Below the pieces are notes generated by a model. That model had not been told where the DNA came from. It did no database searches and saw only the letters and a list, made by a program, of their open reading frames with translations. Source: Streptomyces sp. B21-083 (lineage in GTDB: Bacteria; Actinomycetota; Actinomycetes; Streptomycetales; Streptomycetaceae). From it: a stretch of DNA of 64,000 bases. Position 1 is the stretch's first letter; each line of letters begins with the position of its first letter. The position numbers and the translations under genes are program-made. Positions 1 through 9,477 of this stretch are shown piece by piece. Location: positions 1,612,001 to 1,676,000 of the forward strand of contig NZ_JARUND010000001.1 of NCBI RefSeq assembly GCF_036898825.1, written 5' to 3'.

Positions 1-2507
1 ACGGGACGACCTGCGCCGGCGCCCACCAGCCGCCGGTGTCGGTGCTGACCAGCCCGGCCGCGGGCGCGGTCTACTCGCAGGGTGACGCGGTGCCGATGGC
101 GGCCACGGCGGCCGCAGCGGACAGCGCGACGATCACCAAGGTCGAGTTCTACGACGACACCACGCTGCTCGGCACGGACACCACCGCGCCGTACACGTAC
201 TCGGCCACCGGGCTGGCCGTCGGAAGTCATTCGCTGCTGGCGAAGGCGTACGACAGCCTGGGCGCGTCCGCGCCGTCCACACCGGTCGGCATCACGGTCG
301 CCTCGGGTCCCGCCGTGGTCGCCGTACCGACCCAACTCGGCGTCCAGCAGGGCAAGACGGGGACGTACGACGTCAAGTTGTCGACGCAGCCGAGTGCCAA
401 CGTGACCGTGGCGACCGCTCGCGCGAGCGGCAACACGGGACTGTCGGTGACGGGCGGCGCCTCGCTCACCTTCACGCCGGCGAACTGGAACACGGCGCAG
501 AAGGTGACGATCACCGCCAACGCCACGGGCACCGGATCGGCGGCCTTCGACTCGACGGCCACGGGTTATGCCAAGGCGACGGTCACCGTCACCGAGCTGG
601 CGGCGTCGAAGGTGTACGACGCCCGGTTCCTGGACCTCTACGGCAAGATCACCAACCCGGCGAGCGGCTACTTCTCCCCCGAGGGCATTCCCTACCACTC
701 GGTCGAGACGCTGATCGTCGAGGCGCCGGACCAGGGCCACGAGACGACGTCGGAGGCCTACAGCTACCTCCTGTGGCTGCAGGCCATGTACGGCAAGGTG
801 ACGGGCGACTGGAGCAAGTTCAACGGCGCCTGGTCGATCATGGAGAAGTACATGATCCCCACCCACGCCGACCAGCCGACCAACTCCTTCTACAACGCCT
901 CGAAGCCGGCTACATACGCCCCCGAGCAGGACCTGCCGAGCCAGTACCCGGCCAAGCTGGACACCGGCGTCTCGGTCGGTACCGACCCGATCGCGGCCGA
1001 GCTGAAGAGCGCGTACGGCACGGATGACGTCTACGGTATGCACTGGCTCCAGGACGTCGACAACGTGTACGGCTACGGCAACTCGCCCGGCAAGTGCGAG
1101 GCGGGCCCGACGGACACCGGCCCCTCCTACATCAACACCTTCCAGCGTGGACCGCAGGAATCGGTGTGGGAGACCGTTCCGCAGCCGACCTGCGACACCT
1201 TCAAGTACGGCGGCACGAACGGGTACCTGGACCTGTTCACCGGCGACGCGTCGTACGCCAAGCAGTGGAAGTTCACCGACGCCCCGGACGCCGACGCGCG
1301 CGCCGTGCAGGCCGCGTACTGGGCGGACGTCTGGGCGAAGCAGCAGGGCAAGGGCGCCGACGTCTCGACGACCGTCGGCAAGGCGGCCAAGATGGGCGAC
1401 TATCTGCGCTACGCCATGTACGACAAGTACTTCAAGAAGATCGGTAACTGTGTCGGCCCGACGACCTGCGCTGCCGGCACCGGCAAGGACGCTTCCAGCT
1501 ACCTGCTGTCCTGGTACTACGCGTGGGGCGGCGCCACCGACACCTCGGCGGGCTGGGCCTGGCGCATCGGCTCCAGCCACATGCACGGCGGCTACCAGAA
1601 CCCCCTGGCCGCCTACGCGCTCAGCTCGTCCGCCGATCTGAAGCCCAAGTCGGCGACAGGACAGGCGGACTGGTCGAAGTCGCTGGGTCGGCAGATCGAG
1701 TTCTACCGCTGGCTCCAGTCCAACGAGGGCGCCATCGCGGGCGGTGCGACCAACAGCTGGGCGGGCCGCTACGCGACCCCGCCGGCCGGTACGCCGACCT
1801 TCTACGGCATGTACTACGACGAAGCTCCGGTGTACCACGACCCGCCGTCGAACCAGTGGTTCGGCTTCCAGGCGTGGTCCATGGAGCGGGTCGCCGAGTA
1901 CTACCAGCAGACGGGCAACGCCGCGGCGAAGAGCGTCCTGGACAAGTGGGTCGACTGGGCGCTGTCCAAGACGACCATCAACCCGGACGGCACGTACCGC
2001 ATCCCGGCGACGCTCCAGTGGTCGGGCTCCCCCGACACCTGGAACGCCACAACTCCGGGCGCCAACGCGGGACTTCACGTCACCGTCGCCGACTACACCA
2101 ACGACGTGGGCGTGGCGGCGGCGTACGCCAAGACGCTGACGTACTACGCCGACCGCTCCGGTGACACCGAGGCGGCGACGACGGCGAAGGCGCTCCTCGA
2201 CGGCATGTGGTCCAACTACCAGGACACCCTGGGCATCGCCGTCCCGGAGACCCGCACGGACTACAGCCGCTTCAACGACAGTGTCTACGTTCCGTCGGGC
2301 TGGACGGGGAAGATGCCGAACGGCGACGCGATCAACTCGTCGTCGACGTTCGCCTCGCTCCGCTCCTTCTACAAGAACGACCCCAACTGGTCGAAGATCG
2401 AGGCGTATCTGGCCGGTGGCGCCGCGCCCTCGTTCACGTATCACCGGTTCTGGGCCCAGGCGGACATAGCCCTCGCCATGGGTTCGTACGCGGAGCTACT
2501 CGAATAG
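1..2507 (+). CDS. GH48 reducing-end cellobiohydrolase, 5' end outside window
   Basis: Secreted processive cellulase that would release cellobiose from reducing ends of cellulose. The reading frame is open from the first bases, and the codons before 36 read GTTCAG-H-QPP, like the end of a CBM2 module, so the true start lies to the left. Counting from position 36: a Big_9-type Ig-like domain (about 1-90), a second beta-sandwich linker domain (about 95-190), then the GH48 catalytic domain (about 193-823), recognisable from blocks such as [26 protein letters not shown] (split here: [17 protein letters not shown], then QGHETTSEA) and [16 protein letters not shown]. It ends at TAG 2505-2507. A hairpin and then a GH74 gene follow on the same strand. 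The GH48 call is strong; the upstream CBM is inferred. Confidence 0.93.
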   Translation, partial: GTTCAGAHQPPVSVLTSPAAGAVYSQGDAVPMAATAAAADSATITKVEFYDDTTLLGTDTTAPYTYSATGLAVGSHSLLAKAYDSLGASAPSTPVGITVASGPAVVAVPTQLGVQQGKTGTYDVKLSTQPSANVTVATARASGNTGLSVTGGASLTFTPANWNTAQKVTITANATGTGSAAFDSTATGYAKATVTVTELAASKVYDARFLDLYGKITNPASGYFSPEGIPYHSVETLIVEAPDQGHETTSEAYSYLLWLQAMYGKVTGDWSKFNGAWSIMEKYMIPTHADQPTNSFYNASKPATYAPEQDLPSQYPAKLDTGVSVGTDPIAAELKSAYGTDDVYGMHWLQDVDNVYGYGNSPGKCEAGPTDTGPSYINTFQRGPQESVWETVPQPTCDTFKYGGTNGYLDLFTGDASYAKQWKFTDAPDADARAVQAAYWADVWAKQQGKGADVSTTVGKAAKMGDYLRYAMYDKYFKKIGNCVGPTTCAAGTGKDASSYLLSWYYAWGGATDTSAGWAWRIGSSHMHGGYQNPLAAYALSSSADLKPKSATGQADWSKSLGRQIEFYRWLQSNEGAIAGGATNSWAGRYATPPAGTPTFYGMYYDEAPVYHDPPSNQWFGFQAWSMERVAEYYQQTGNAAAKSVLDKWVDWALSKTTINPDGTYRIPATLQWSGSPDTWNATTPGANAGLHVTVADYTNDVGVAAAYAKTLTYYADRSGDTEAATTAKALLDGMWSNYQDTLGIAVPETRTDYSRFNDSVYVPSGWTGKMPNGDAINSSSTFASLRSFYKNDPNWSKIEAYLAGGAAPSFTYHRFWAQADIALAMGSYAELLE

Positions 2508-2548
2508 CCCCCGCCCGGTCCGACCGGACCTGAGCTCCGCGTACCGCG

Positions 2549-2583
2549 CCGGGCGGCCCCTTCCCGCACTGGGGGCCGCCCGG
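2549..2583 (+). terminator. Hairpin after GH48 gene
   Basis: Perfect 12-bp inverted repeat, CCGGGCGGCCCC (2549-2560) and its complement (2572-2583), loop of 11 bases, 41 bases after the GH48 stop. No T-run, as usual in Streptomyces. It suggests the GH74 gene downstream has its own promoter or is read through. Confidence 0.6.
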
Positions 2584-2654
2584 TGACGTGTCCTGCTCCC
2601 TCCCCCCACGCCCCCTCACCACCCAAGAGACCTCTTGTCGACAGGACCCCCACC

Positions 2655-5324
2655 ATGCGAAGAACCCGTATCCTCACGGCCGTACTGGCCCTGACCGCAG
2701 GCCTGTTGGCGGGCAGCCCCCTCGCCCTGGCAGCCCCGAGCGCCGCGGAGGTGACGCTCGCCGCCGACACGTACACGTGGAAGAACGCCCGGATCGACGG
2801 CGGCGGCTTCGTCCCCGGCATCGTCTTCAACCGCACCGAGAAGAACCTCGCGTACGCCCGTACCGACATCGGCGGCGCCTACCGCTGGCAGGAGTCGACG
2901 AAGACGTGGACCCCGCTGACGGACTCGGTCGGCTGGGACCGCTGGGGCCACACCGGAGTGGTCAGCCTCGCCTCCGACTCCGTGGACCCGAACAAGGTGT
3001 ACGCGGCTGTCGGCACGTACACGAACAGCTGGGACCCCACCAACGGTGCCGTGCTGAGGTCGGGTGACCGGGGCGCGAGCTGGCAACGAGCCGACCTGCC
3101 CTTCAAGTTGGGCGGCAACATGCCCGGCCGCGGTATGGGCGAGCGTCTCGCCGTCGATCCGAACAAGAACAGCGTGCTGTACCTGGGCGCGCCCAGCGGC
3201 AAGGGGCTGTGGCGGTCGACGGACTCGGGGGCGACCTGGGCGCAGGTGGCGAACTTCCCCAACGTCGGGAACTACGCGCAGGATCCGACCGACACCAGCG
3301 GGTACGCCAGCGACAACCAGGGCATCGTCTGGGTCACCTTCGACGAGTCGACAGGTACGGCGGGCAACGCGACCCGCACGATCTATGTCGGGGTCGCCGA
3401 CAAGGACAACGCGGTGTACCGCTCGACGGACGCGGGCGCGACCTGGTCGCGGCTGGCCGGGCAGCCCACCGGTTATCTGGCCCACAAGGGCGTCCTGGAC
3501 GCGAAGAACGGCTATCTGTACCTGCCGTACAGCGACAAGGGCGGCCCGTACGACGGCGGCAAGGGCCAGTTGTGGCGGTACGCGACGGCCACCGGCACCT
3601 GGACGAACATCAGCCCGGTCGCGGAGGCGGACACCTTCTACGGGTTCAGCGGGCTGACGATCGACCGGCAGAAGCCGGGCACCGTGATGGCGACGGCGTA
3701 CAGCTCGTGGTGGCCGGACACTCAGCTCTTCCGCTCCACGGACAGCGGCGGCACCTGGACGAAGGCCTGGGACTACACCTCGTACCCCAATCGCGCGAAC
3801 CGCTTCACGATGGATGTCTCGTCCTCGCCGTGGCTGACCTTCGGCGCGAATCCTTCGCCGCCCGAACAGAGCCCGAAACTGGGGTGGATGACGGAGTCGC
3901 TGGAGATCGATCCGTTCAACTCGAACCGCATGATGTACGGAACGGGCGCGACGGTCTACGGCACCGAGAACCTCACCAACTGGGACAGCGGCGGCCAGTT
4001 CAGCATCAAGCCGATGGTCCAGGGCCTGGAGGAGACGGCGGTCCTCGATCTGGCCGCTCCCCCGTCGGGCGGTGCGGTGCTGCTCAGCGCCCTGGGTGAC
4101 ATCGGCGGTTTCCGGCACACGGATCTCACCAAGGTCCCCTCGATGATGTTCACTTCACCGAACTTCACCACTACCACGAGCCTGGACTACGCGGAGAGCA
4201 ACCCGGGGATCGTGGCCCGCGTGGGCAACCTGGACTCTGGCCCGCATGTCGCGTTCTCGACGGACAACGGCGCCAACTGGTTCGCGGGGACCGACCCTTC
4301 CGGGGTCTCGGGCGGCGGCACGATCGCGTCGGCGTCGGACGGCAGCCGGTTCGTGTGGAGCCCGGCGGGCACGGGAGTGCAGTACGCGACGGGCTTCGGT
4401 ACGTCGTGGTCGGCGTCCTCGGGTATCCCGGCGGGTGCGATCGTCGAGTCGGACCGGGTCGATCCGAAGACGTTCTACGGCTTCAAGTCGGGCAAGTTCT
4501 ACGTGAGTTCGGACGGCGGCGCGACCTTCACCGCGTCGACGGCCACCGGTCTTCCGGCCGGCGACGTCGTGCGCTTCAAGGCGCTGCCGGGCACGAAGGG
4601 TGACATCTGGCTGGCGGGCGGCGCGTCGGACGGTGCGTACGGCCTGTGGCACTCGACGGACGGCGGTACGACGTTCACCAAGCTGGCGAACGTCGACCAG
4701 GCCGACACGATCGGCTTCGGCAAGGCGGCGACGGGAGCGTCGTACCAGACGCTCTACACGAGCGCGAAGATCGGCGGCGTACGCGGCATCTTCCGCTCCA
4801 CGGACAAGGGTGCGACCTGGACGCGTATCAACGACGACGCCCACCAGTGGGGTTGGACCGGTGACGCGATCACCGGTGACCCGAGGGTGTACGGGCGCGT
4901 GTACGTGTCGACGAACGGCCGGGGTGTCATCTACGGCGATTCATCGGACACCAGCGGGGGCGGCGGAGGCGGCACGGACCCGACGACGCCGCCGACACCC
5001 ACGGGAGCCTGCACGGTCACGTACAAGGTGACCAGCGAGTGGTCGGGCGGCTTCCAGGCGGACGTGAAACTCGCCAACACCGGCACCACCGCCTGGAACG
5101 GCTGGTCACTCGGCTGGTCCTTCCCGAACGGCCAGACCGTCTCCCAGCTCTGGAACGCCGAGTACACCCAGTCGGGTAAGACGGTCACGGCGAAGAACGT
5201 GAACTGGAACGCCAACGTGGCGGCGGGCTCGTCGGTGAGCTTCGGCTTCACGGGCAACTCCCCGGGCACGAACGGAAAACCGACCGCGTTCAAGCTGGGC
5301 GACCAGTCCTGCACGGTCGCCTGA
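2655..5324 (+). CDS. GH74 xyloglucanase with C-terminal CBM2
   Basis: Secreted endo-xyloglucanase, 889 aa from ATG 2655. The ATG starts a clear Sec signal peptide (MRRTR, hydrophobic stretch, ALAAPSAAE); an in-frame GTG at 2583 would add 24 unlikely residues. Residues about 38-770 form the two seven-bladed beta-propellers of GH74, with repeated BNR/Asp-box-like SxDxGxTW motifs (for example STDSGATWAQV, STDAGATWSRL, STDKGATWTRI) and the typical YARTDIGGAYRW opening. A Gly/Thr/Pro linker (GGGGGGTDPTTPPTPT) leads into a cellulose-binding CBM2 (about 785-889) bounded by two cysteines, CTVTYKV and SCTVA. It works with the upstream GH48 on cellulose-xyloglucan. Family call is firm; endo versus exo specificity cannot be read here. 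Confidence 0.94.
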   Translation: MRRTRILTAVLALTAGLLAGSPLALAAPSAAEVTLAADTYTWKNARIDGGGFVPGIVFNRTEKNLAYARTDIGGAYRWQESTKTWTPLTDSVGWDRWGHTGVVSLASDSVDPNKVYAAVGTYTNSWDPTNGAVLRSGDRGASWQRADLPFKLGGNMPGRGMGERLAVDPNKNSVLYLGAPSGKGLWRSTDSGATWAQVANFPNVGNYAQDPTDTSGYASDNQGIVWVTFDESTGTAGNATRTIYVGVADKDNAVYRSTDAGATWSRLAGQPTGYLAHKGVLDAKNGYLYLPYSDKGGPYDGGKGQLWRYATATGTWTNISPVAEADTFYGFSGLTIDRQKPGTVMATAYSSWWPDTQLFRSTDSGGTWTKAWDYTSYPNRANRFTMDVSSSPWLTFGANPSPPEQSPKLGWMTESLEIDPFNSNRMMYGTGATVYGTENLTNWDSGGQFSIKPMVQGLEETAVLDLAAPPSGGAVLLSALGDIGGFRHTDLTKVPSMMFTSPNFTTTTSLDYAESNPGIVARVGNLDSGPHVAFSTDNGANWFAGTDPSGVSGGGTIASASDGSRFVWSPAGTGVQYATGFGTSWSASSGIPAGAIVESDRVDPKTFYGFKSGKFYVSSDGGATFTASTATGLPAGDVVRFKALPGTKGDIWLAGGASDGAYGLWHSTDGGTTFTKLANVDQADTIGFGKAATGASYQTLYTSAKIGGVRGIFRSTDKGATWTRINDDAHQWGWTGDAITGDPRVYGRVYVSTNGRGVIYGDSSDTSGGGGGGTDPTTPPTPTGACTVTYKVTSEWSGGFQADVKLANTGTTAWNGWSLGWSFPNGQTVSQLWNAEYTQSGKTVTAKNVNWNANVAAGSSVSFGFTGNSPGTNGKPTAFKLGDQSCTVA

Positions 5325-5332
5325 ACCACTCC

Positions 5333-5366
5333 GGTGGGCGTGCGCTCGACGGAGCACACGCCCACC
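5333..5366 (+). terminator. Hairpin after GH74 gene
   Basis: Stem GGTGGGCGTGCGCTC against GGAGCACACGCCCACC with a 3-base loop and one mismatch, starting 8 bases after the GH74 stop. Probable factor-independent terminator. Confidence 0.65.
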
Positions 5367-5448
5367 AACAATCCCCTTCACACCCCTGACATTTTCTTCA
5401 CAACACCCGATACGGTCATCCCTCCACGAACCAGTCATGGGGGAAACC

Positions 5449-6063
5449 ATGTCGTTCCAGCAGCCTCCACCGCCGCCACCGCAATCCCCGTACCAGCAGC
5501 CCCCGTACCCGGTGCCGCCACCATCGACGCCCACCCCCGGCTGGACCCGTAAGCGCGTCCTTGTCCCCGTGGCCGCGCTCATCCTGGTCGTCGGCATCGT
5601 CATCGGGTCCGCTGGGGACGGGGGCACCGAGAAGACGAGCGCCGACCCGGCTCCCACCGTCACGAAGACCGTCGACGCGACCGCCGAGAGCGTGGCGGAA
5701 CCCGCTCCCACGGTGACCGTCACGGAGACGGCCGAGGCCGAGACGGCACCCAAGAAGGAGGAAGCTCCCGCTGCCCCCGAGGGGAAGGCCGTCTTCAAGG
5801 TCTGGGGCTCGGCTCCGAGCGGTGTCGACATCACGTACGGCAGCGACGGCACCAATCTGGAGGGCAGCCGGCTGCCCATGACGAAGACACTGACCGTCGA
5901 CGAGGACTCCCTCTACTACCAGGTCTCCGCACAACTCATGGGTGGCGGAGACGTCCAGTGCTCCGTCACCATCAACGGCGAGACCAAGAAGGGCCGGGCC
6001 AAGGGCGGTTACAACATCTGCTCCGCCCAGCTCAACAGCGACTTCAGCGGCGGATTCAGCTGA
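5449..6063 (+). CDS. MmpS-like membrane-anchored secreted protein
   Basis: 204 aa from ATG 5449; a purine-rich GGGGGA at 5439-5444 sits at ribosome-binding distance, favouring it over the ATG at 5437. The N-terminus is a Pro/Gln-rich cytoplasmic segment (QPPPPPPQSPYQQPPYPV), followed by one transmembrane helix (RVLVPVAALILVVGIVIGSA), a Thr/Glu-rich low-complexity spacer and a C-terminal domain (about 110-204) with VDITYGSDGT, SAQLMGGGDVQCSVTINGE and a second Cys near the end, resembling the MmpS/actinobacterial secreted beta-sandwich fold with a disulphide. MmpS proteins assist MmpL transporters in mycobacteria, but no MmpL gene is nearby, so the function is unknown. Convergent with the PL11 gene. 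Confidence 0.75.
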   Translation: MSFQQPPPPPPQSPYQQPPYPVPPPSTPTPGWTRKRVLVPVAALILVVGIVIGSAGDGGTEKTSADPAPTVTKTVDATAESVAEPAPTVTVTETAEAETAPKKEEAPAAPEGKAVFKVWGSAPSGVDITYGSDGTNLEGSRLPMTKTLTVDEDSLYYQVSAQLMGGGDVQCSVTINGETKKGRAKGGYNICSAQLNSDFSGGFS

Positions 6064-6091
6064 CCGAGCGACCGAGAGGGCCGGGACACGC

Positions 6092-6125
6092 AACGGCGGC
6101 CGTGCCGAAGGGCCCGGCCGCCGTT
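6092..6125. terminator. Bidirectional hairpin between convergent genes
   Basis: Perfect 11-bp arms AACGGCGGCCG (6092-6102) and CGGCCGCCGTT (6115-6125) lie between the stops of the MmpS-like gene and the convergent rhamnogalacturonan lyase gene. Confidence 0.6.
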
Positions 6126-6138
6126 CCCGCGCCGTCCC

Positions 6139-8043
6139 CTACGGTGTGTACACCGTCGGCCTCGGCGGCGTCGGCATGCCGTTGCCGATGAAGAAGCTGG
6201 GGTGCGGGGGCTGGTTGTACGCCGTGTTCTGCCAGGCGATGCCTGCGCGGTACATCGTGTCGTGGAGAAGGGTGGTGATCTTCGTCGTCGTCTCGATCGG
6301 CGTCGAGTAGATACGCAGGGCCGTGTTGTCGCTCGTCGCCCAGACGACCTCCTCGCGCCAGTCGCCGAAAAGGTCCCCGGAGAGTGCCGGGGTGGCCTTC
6401 GTGCTGTTGTTGGAGTGGACGGACGCGCCGGTCAGCAGACGGGTGTCCGAGGACGTGCCGTACTTGTCGATGTGCGTGCCGTCGAGGAGTTCACGGAGCG
6501 GATCGCCGTCCCACCAGGACAGGAAGTTGACGGAGGACGGCTCGCGGCCCTTGGTGGCGCCGCCCTCGTCACGGATCGAGGTGTCCGACGCCGACCACAC
6601 CTCCGCTCCGTCGTTGCCCGCCCAGATGTCCCCGGCGACTCCCCGGCCGTTGTCGCAGCAGGCGGCGAGCTTCCAGTTGACCGTGCCATTGGACGGGTTG
6701 ATGTACAGCTCGGCCGGCTGGGAGGTGCCCTCGGACACCTTGAAGTACTCCAGGCCCGGGTGCGCCGGGTCCAGATCGCCCAGGTGCTGGGCGTCGCCGT
6801 GCCCCGTCTTCGTCGTCCACAGCCCGTTGCCGTTGTCGTCGACGGCCATCGCCCCGTAGACGATCTCGTCCTTGCCGTCGCCGTCGACGTCCCCCACGGA
6901 CAGGCTGTGCGAGCCCTGACCGTCGAATCCCTTGCCACTGTTAGTCGAGGAGCTGGAATCGAAGGTCCAGCGACGCGTGAACGCCCCGTTCCGCCAGTCC
7001 CAGGCCGCGAGCACCGTACGCGTGTAGTAGCCGCGCGCCATGATCAGGGAGGGCCGGGCGCCGTCCAGATAGGCGGTGCCGGCGAGAAACCGGTCGACCC
7101 GGTTGCCGTAGGAGTCGCCCCACGAGGAGACGGTGCCGCGCGCCGGGACGTAGTCGACGGTGCCCATCGCCTTACCGGTCTGCCCGTTGAACATGGTCAG
7201 GTATTCGGGCCCGGAGAGCACGTATCCGCTCGAATTGCGGTAGTCCGCCGATGAGTTGCCGATGCCGGCGCCGGTCCCGTCGACCGTCGCGTCCGCCGTC
7301 TTCATGGCGACCTCGGCCTTGCGGTCGCCGTCGTAGTCGTACACCTGGAACTGTGTGTAGTGCGCGCCCGAGCGGATGTTGCGGCCCAGGTCGATCCGCC
7401 ACAGCCGCGTGCCGTCCAGCTTGATCCCGTCGACGATCGTGTTGCCGGTGTATCCCGACTGGGAGTTGTCCTTGGCGTTGGTGGGCTGCCACTTCAGTAC
7501 GAAGTCGAGGGCGCCGTCCCCGTCCAGGTCGCCGACCGAGGCGTCGTTCGCCTCGTAGGTGTAGGCGACACCGTCAGGGGTCGTGCCGCCGGCGGGCGGG
7601 GTGATCGGAACGTCCTTGTATCCGGTGCGGAACTGGATCGCGTGGACGGAGTCGGCCTGTTCCACCCCACCGACGATCGCCCGGACCGTGTAGTCGGCCT
7701 GGGCCGCCGCACCTGAGTGGAAGTAGTTCGTGGAGCCGGTGATCGGCGTCGAGTTGACCTTCGTACCCGCCCGGTAGACGTTGAAGGACACGTCGTTCGG
7801 GTCGGTGCCGAGCCAGCGCCAGCTGACCAGGTTTCCGCTGTCGGTGTGCACACTGACGACACCCCGGTCGAGCGCCTCGACCTGCCGGGCGGTGGCGGCC
7901 TCGGCCGGTGTCGCGGAGAGCGACACCAGCCCGGCGGCGGCGAGGACTCCGGCACTCACCGCGGACAGCAGAGTCCGGCGTCCGGTGCGGGTGGGGATGC
8001 GGGTGGGGGGATGAGACTGGGCATACGGCTGCGGGTGCTGCAC
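6139..8043 (-). CDS. PL11 rhamnogalacturonan lyase, secreted
   Basis: 634 aa; cleaves the rhamnogalacturonan I backbone of pectin by beta-elimination. Start is GTG 8043, preceded at 8 bases by a full AGGAGG. The N-terminus has RTGRRTLLSAVSAGVLAAAG and ends in a Sec/Tat-type cleavage site (ATPAEA-AT), with RR possibly making it Tat dependent. The mature protein begins with the family's opening ARQVEALDRGVVSV, then the N-terminal beta domain and the eight-bladed propeller with repeated calcium-binding DxDxDG motifs (DLDGDGALDF, DYDGDRKAEV, DVDGDGKDEI). It matches YesW/YesX in layout and length. Together with the GH48 and GH74 genes this makes a small plant cell-wall locus. Confidence 0.93.
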   Translation of the reverse strand: MQHPQPYAQSHPPTRIPTRTGRRTLLSAVSAGVLAAAGLVSLSATPAEAATARQVEALDRGVVSVHTDSGNLVSWRWLGTDPNDVSFNVYRAGTKVNSTPITGSTNYFHSGAAAQADYTVRAIVGGVEQADSVHAIQFRTGYKDVPITPPAGGTTPDGVAYTYEANDASVGDLDGDGALDFVLKWQPTNAKDNSQSGYTGNTIVDGIKLDGTRLWRIDLGRNIRSGAHYTQFQVYDYDGDRKAEVAMKTADATVDGTGAGIGNSSADYRNSSGYVLSGPEYLTMFNGQTGKAMGTVDYVPARGTVSSWGDSYGNRVDRFLAGTAYLDGARPSLIMARGYYTRTVLAAWDWRNGAFTRRWTFDSSSSTNSGKGFDGQGSHSLSVGDVDGDGKDEIVYGAMAVDDNGNGLWTTKTGHGDAQHLGDLDPAHPGLEYFKVSEGTSQPAELYINPSNGTVNWKLAACCDNGRGVAGDIWAGNDGAEVWSASDTSIRDEGGATKGREPSSVNFLSWWDGDPLRELLDGTHIDKYGTSSDTRLLTGASVHSNNSTKATPALSGDLFGDWREEVVWATSDNTALRIYSTPIETTTKITTLLHDTMYRAGIAWQNTAYNQPPHPSFFIGNGMPTPPRPTVYTP

Positions 8044-8161
8044 GGTACCAACCTCCTGCGGGGCGGACGGGTTGCACTTCCCAGTCGCCGCCGCGCTCAG
8101 GAGAGTTGCCGCTCAGGCTGCCCCAAGTCCGCACGTTCTGAGGCGAGTTCCCTCGCCGCCC

Positions 8162-8911
8162 TCAGGAGAACCGCGGCTTTTGGAACGCCCGCAGCGTGAA
8201 CACCGGGTCCGGGCGGGGCCGGTCCTGGTCCGGCAACTCCGCCAGGCGGGCGGCGAAACCGTCGGCCAGCGGGCTTCCCGGCGGTAACGCCATGAACCAT
8301 CCGCGCCGCAGGTCCGCGACGGCCTGCCGGGGACTGCGCCCCTGACCACGCCCCCGAAAGCGCGCTTCCCCGGCCGGCTCCAGCCCGTGCCCGACGGCAT
8401 GCGCCTCGACGACGGCTGCGGCGTCCTGTGCCGGGCGCCACGGGCGCGAGGCGAGAACGGCGTCGATGTCACTGCCCACATTGTGCGAGGCGCCCTTGTC
8501 GACGGTGGTGACATAGAACCCGCCCGGCCGCAGCACCCGCGCGCACTCCCCGACAATGGTCCGGACGTTCTCGTCCCGCCCGGCGAGATGCAGCAGCCAC
8601 ACACTGGTCACCGCATCCAACGTGCTGTCGTTAAAGGGAAGTTGACGACTGTCGGCGAGTACGACGGCACCAGGGAGCCGAGCGGCGGCCCGCCTGGCCA
8701 TCGCGTCGGTCAGATCGACGCCCGCCACCCGTATACCGGCCCGCCCCGCCGCGAGCCGCCGGGTGACGATGCCGGTACCGCACCCCACGTCGAGCAGGCT
8801 GCGCGCCTCTTCCGGCACGAGGCTCAGCACGGCCTCCGCGGCAGCCGCCGCCCTGGGCTCGCCGCCGCGTGAGGCGTCGTAACGCTCCGCCTCCTGGTTG
8901 TAGTCCAGCAC
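8162..8911 (-). CDS. Class I SAM-dependent methyltransferase
   Basis: 249 aa Rossmann-fold methyltransferase of unknown substrate. Motif I is LLDVGCGTGIVTRRLA (about 39-54), the acidic end of strand 2 is VAGVDLTDAM, and motif IV/post-I LDAVTSVWLLHL and VLRPGGFYVTTVDKG (about 130-145) complete the Methyltransf_11-like core. It starts at ATG 8911, 21 bases after the stop of the pterin dehydratase gene, so the two are probably cotranscribed. No specificity can be inferred from sequence or neighbours. Confidence 0.85.
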   Translation of the reverse strand: MLDYNQEAERYDASRGGEPRAAAAAEAVLSLVPEEARSLLDVGCGTGIVTRRLAAGRAGIRVAGVDLTDAMARRAAARLPGAVVLADSRQLPFNDSTLDAVTSVWLLHLAGRDENVRTIVGECARVLRPGGFYVTTVDKGASHNVGSDIDAVLASRPWRPAQDAAAVVEAHAVGHGLEPAGEARFRGRGQGRSPRQAVADLRRGWFMALPPGSPLADGFAARLAELPDQDRPRPDPVFTLRAFQKPRFS

Positions 8912-8932
8912 GATCGCGATCCCTCGGCCCGG

Positions 8933-9238
8933 TCAGCTCGCCCCGTGGCCCGGCGCGAGGGCCTCGACTCTGCGCGCCAGCTCGAAGTCGAGCTCCGTGA
9001 CGGCGCCGCCCACACTGTGGGTGTTCACGGTGAGTGACACGGTGTTGTAGCCGAGGGTGAGGTCGGAGTGGTGGTCCAGTTCCTCCTGGACCTGGGCGAT
9101 GTGGATGACCAGCGCCGTCGCGGCGAAGTGCGAGCCGAGGCGGTAGGAACGGGCGATCCTGTCCCCGTCGAGCGACCAGCCCGGCAGCTCCGCCAGCCGG
9201 TCCTCGATCTCCTTCTGCGACAGCGGTTCGACGGACAT
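8933..9238 (-). CDS. 4a-hydroxytetrahydrobiopterin dehydratase (pterin-4a-carbinolamine dehydratase)
   Basis: 101 aa, normal length for the PCD/DCoH family, which dehydrates 4a-hydroxy-tetrahydropterin during cofactor recycling. Start ATG 9238 with GGAAGGAG about 8 bases upstream; reading further upstream gives non-homologous sequence. The family signature is present: EELDHHSDLTLGYNTVSLTV (about 52-71), with the paired histidines of the active site, and the opening LSQKEIEDRLAELPGW. No aromatic amino acid hydroxylase gene is adjacent, so it may serve other pterin or molybdopterin-like chemistry. First gene of a two-gene unit with the methyltransferase. Confidence 0.92.
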   Translation of the reverse strand: MSVEPLSQKEIEDRLAELPGWSLDGDRIARSYRLGSHFAATALVIHIAQVQEELDHHSDLTLGYNTVSLTVNTHSVGGAVTELDFELARRVEALAPGHGAS

Positions 9239-9330
9239 GACCACGCTCCTTCCCTGAGGTGGGGTGCACTCCCAGCGTGCCACAGGCCGGGCGTTCCGGC
9301 CCAGGTCAGGAGGGTGCCGAGCGACCATTT

Positions 9331-9340
9331 GGCATATGCC
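9331..9340. promoter_or_regulatory. Palindrome in divergent intergenic region
   Basis: The 239-base region 9239-9477 separates the divergent pterin dehydratase and XRE genes and should hold both promoters. It contains a perfect GGCATATGCC palindrome, extended imperfectly by flanking ATT and AAT. It could be an operator, but nothing else supports that. Confidence 0.2.
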
Positions 9341-9477
9341 GACCAATGAGGACGATGCGGTACCGGAACCCCGGGGGCGCCCGCCGCCCTGGCAATCCCT
9401 GTGGCCCGAACCTGTCAGAGCGACAGCGGAACGTGACACACTGCTCGCGATACTTCGGTGCGTAGGGGAGGCGTGGC

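Noticed and set aside
2616..4118. Long antisense open frame opposite the GH74 gene
   Set aside because: Arg/Val-rich composition typical of GC-rich antisense frames; no homology.
5386..5416. CTGACA / TACGGT as a -35/-10 promoter for the MmpS-like gene
   Set aside because: Spacing of 19 bases and poor matches to both hexamers.
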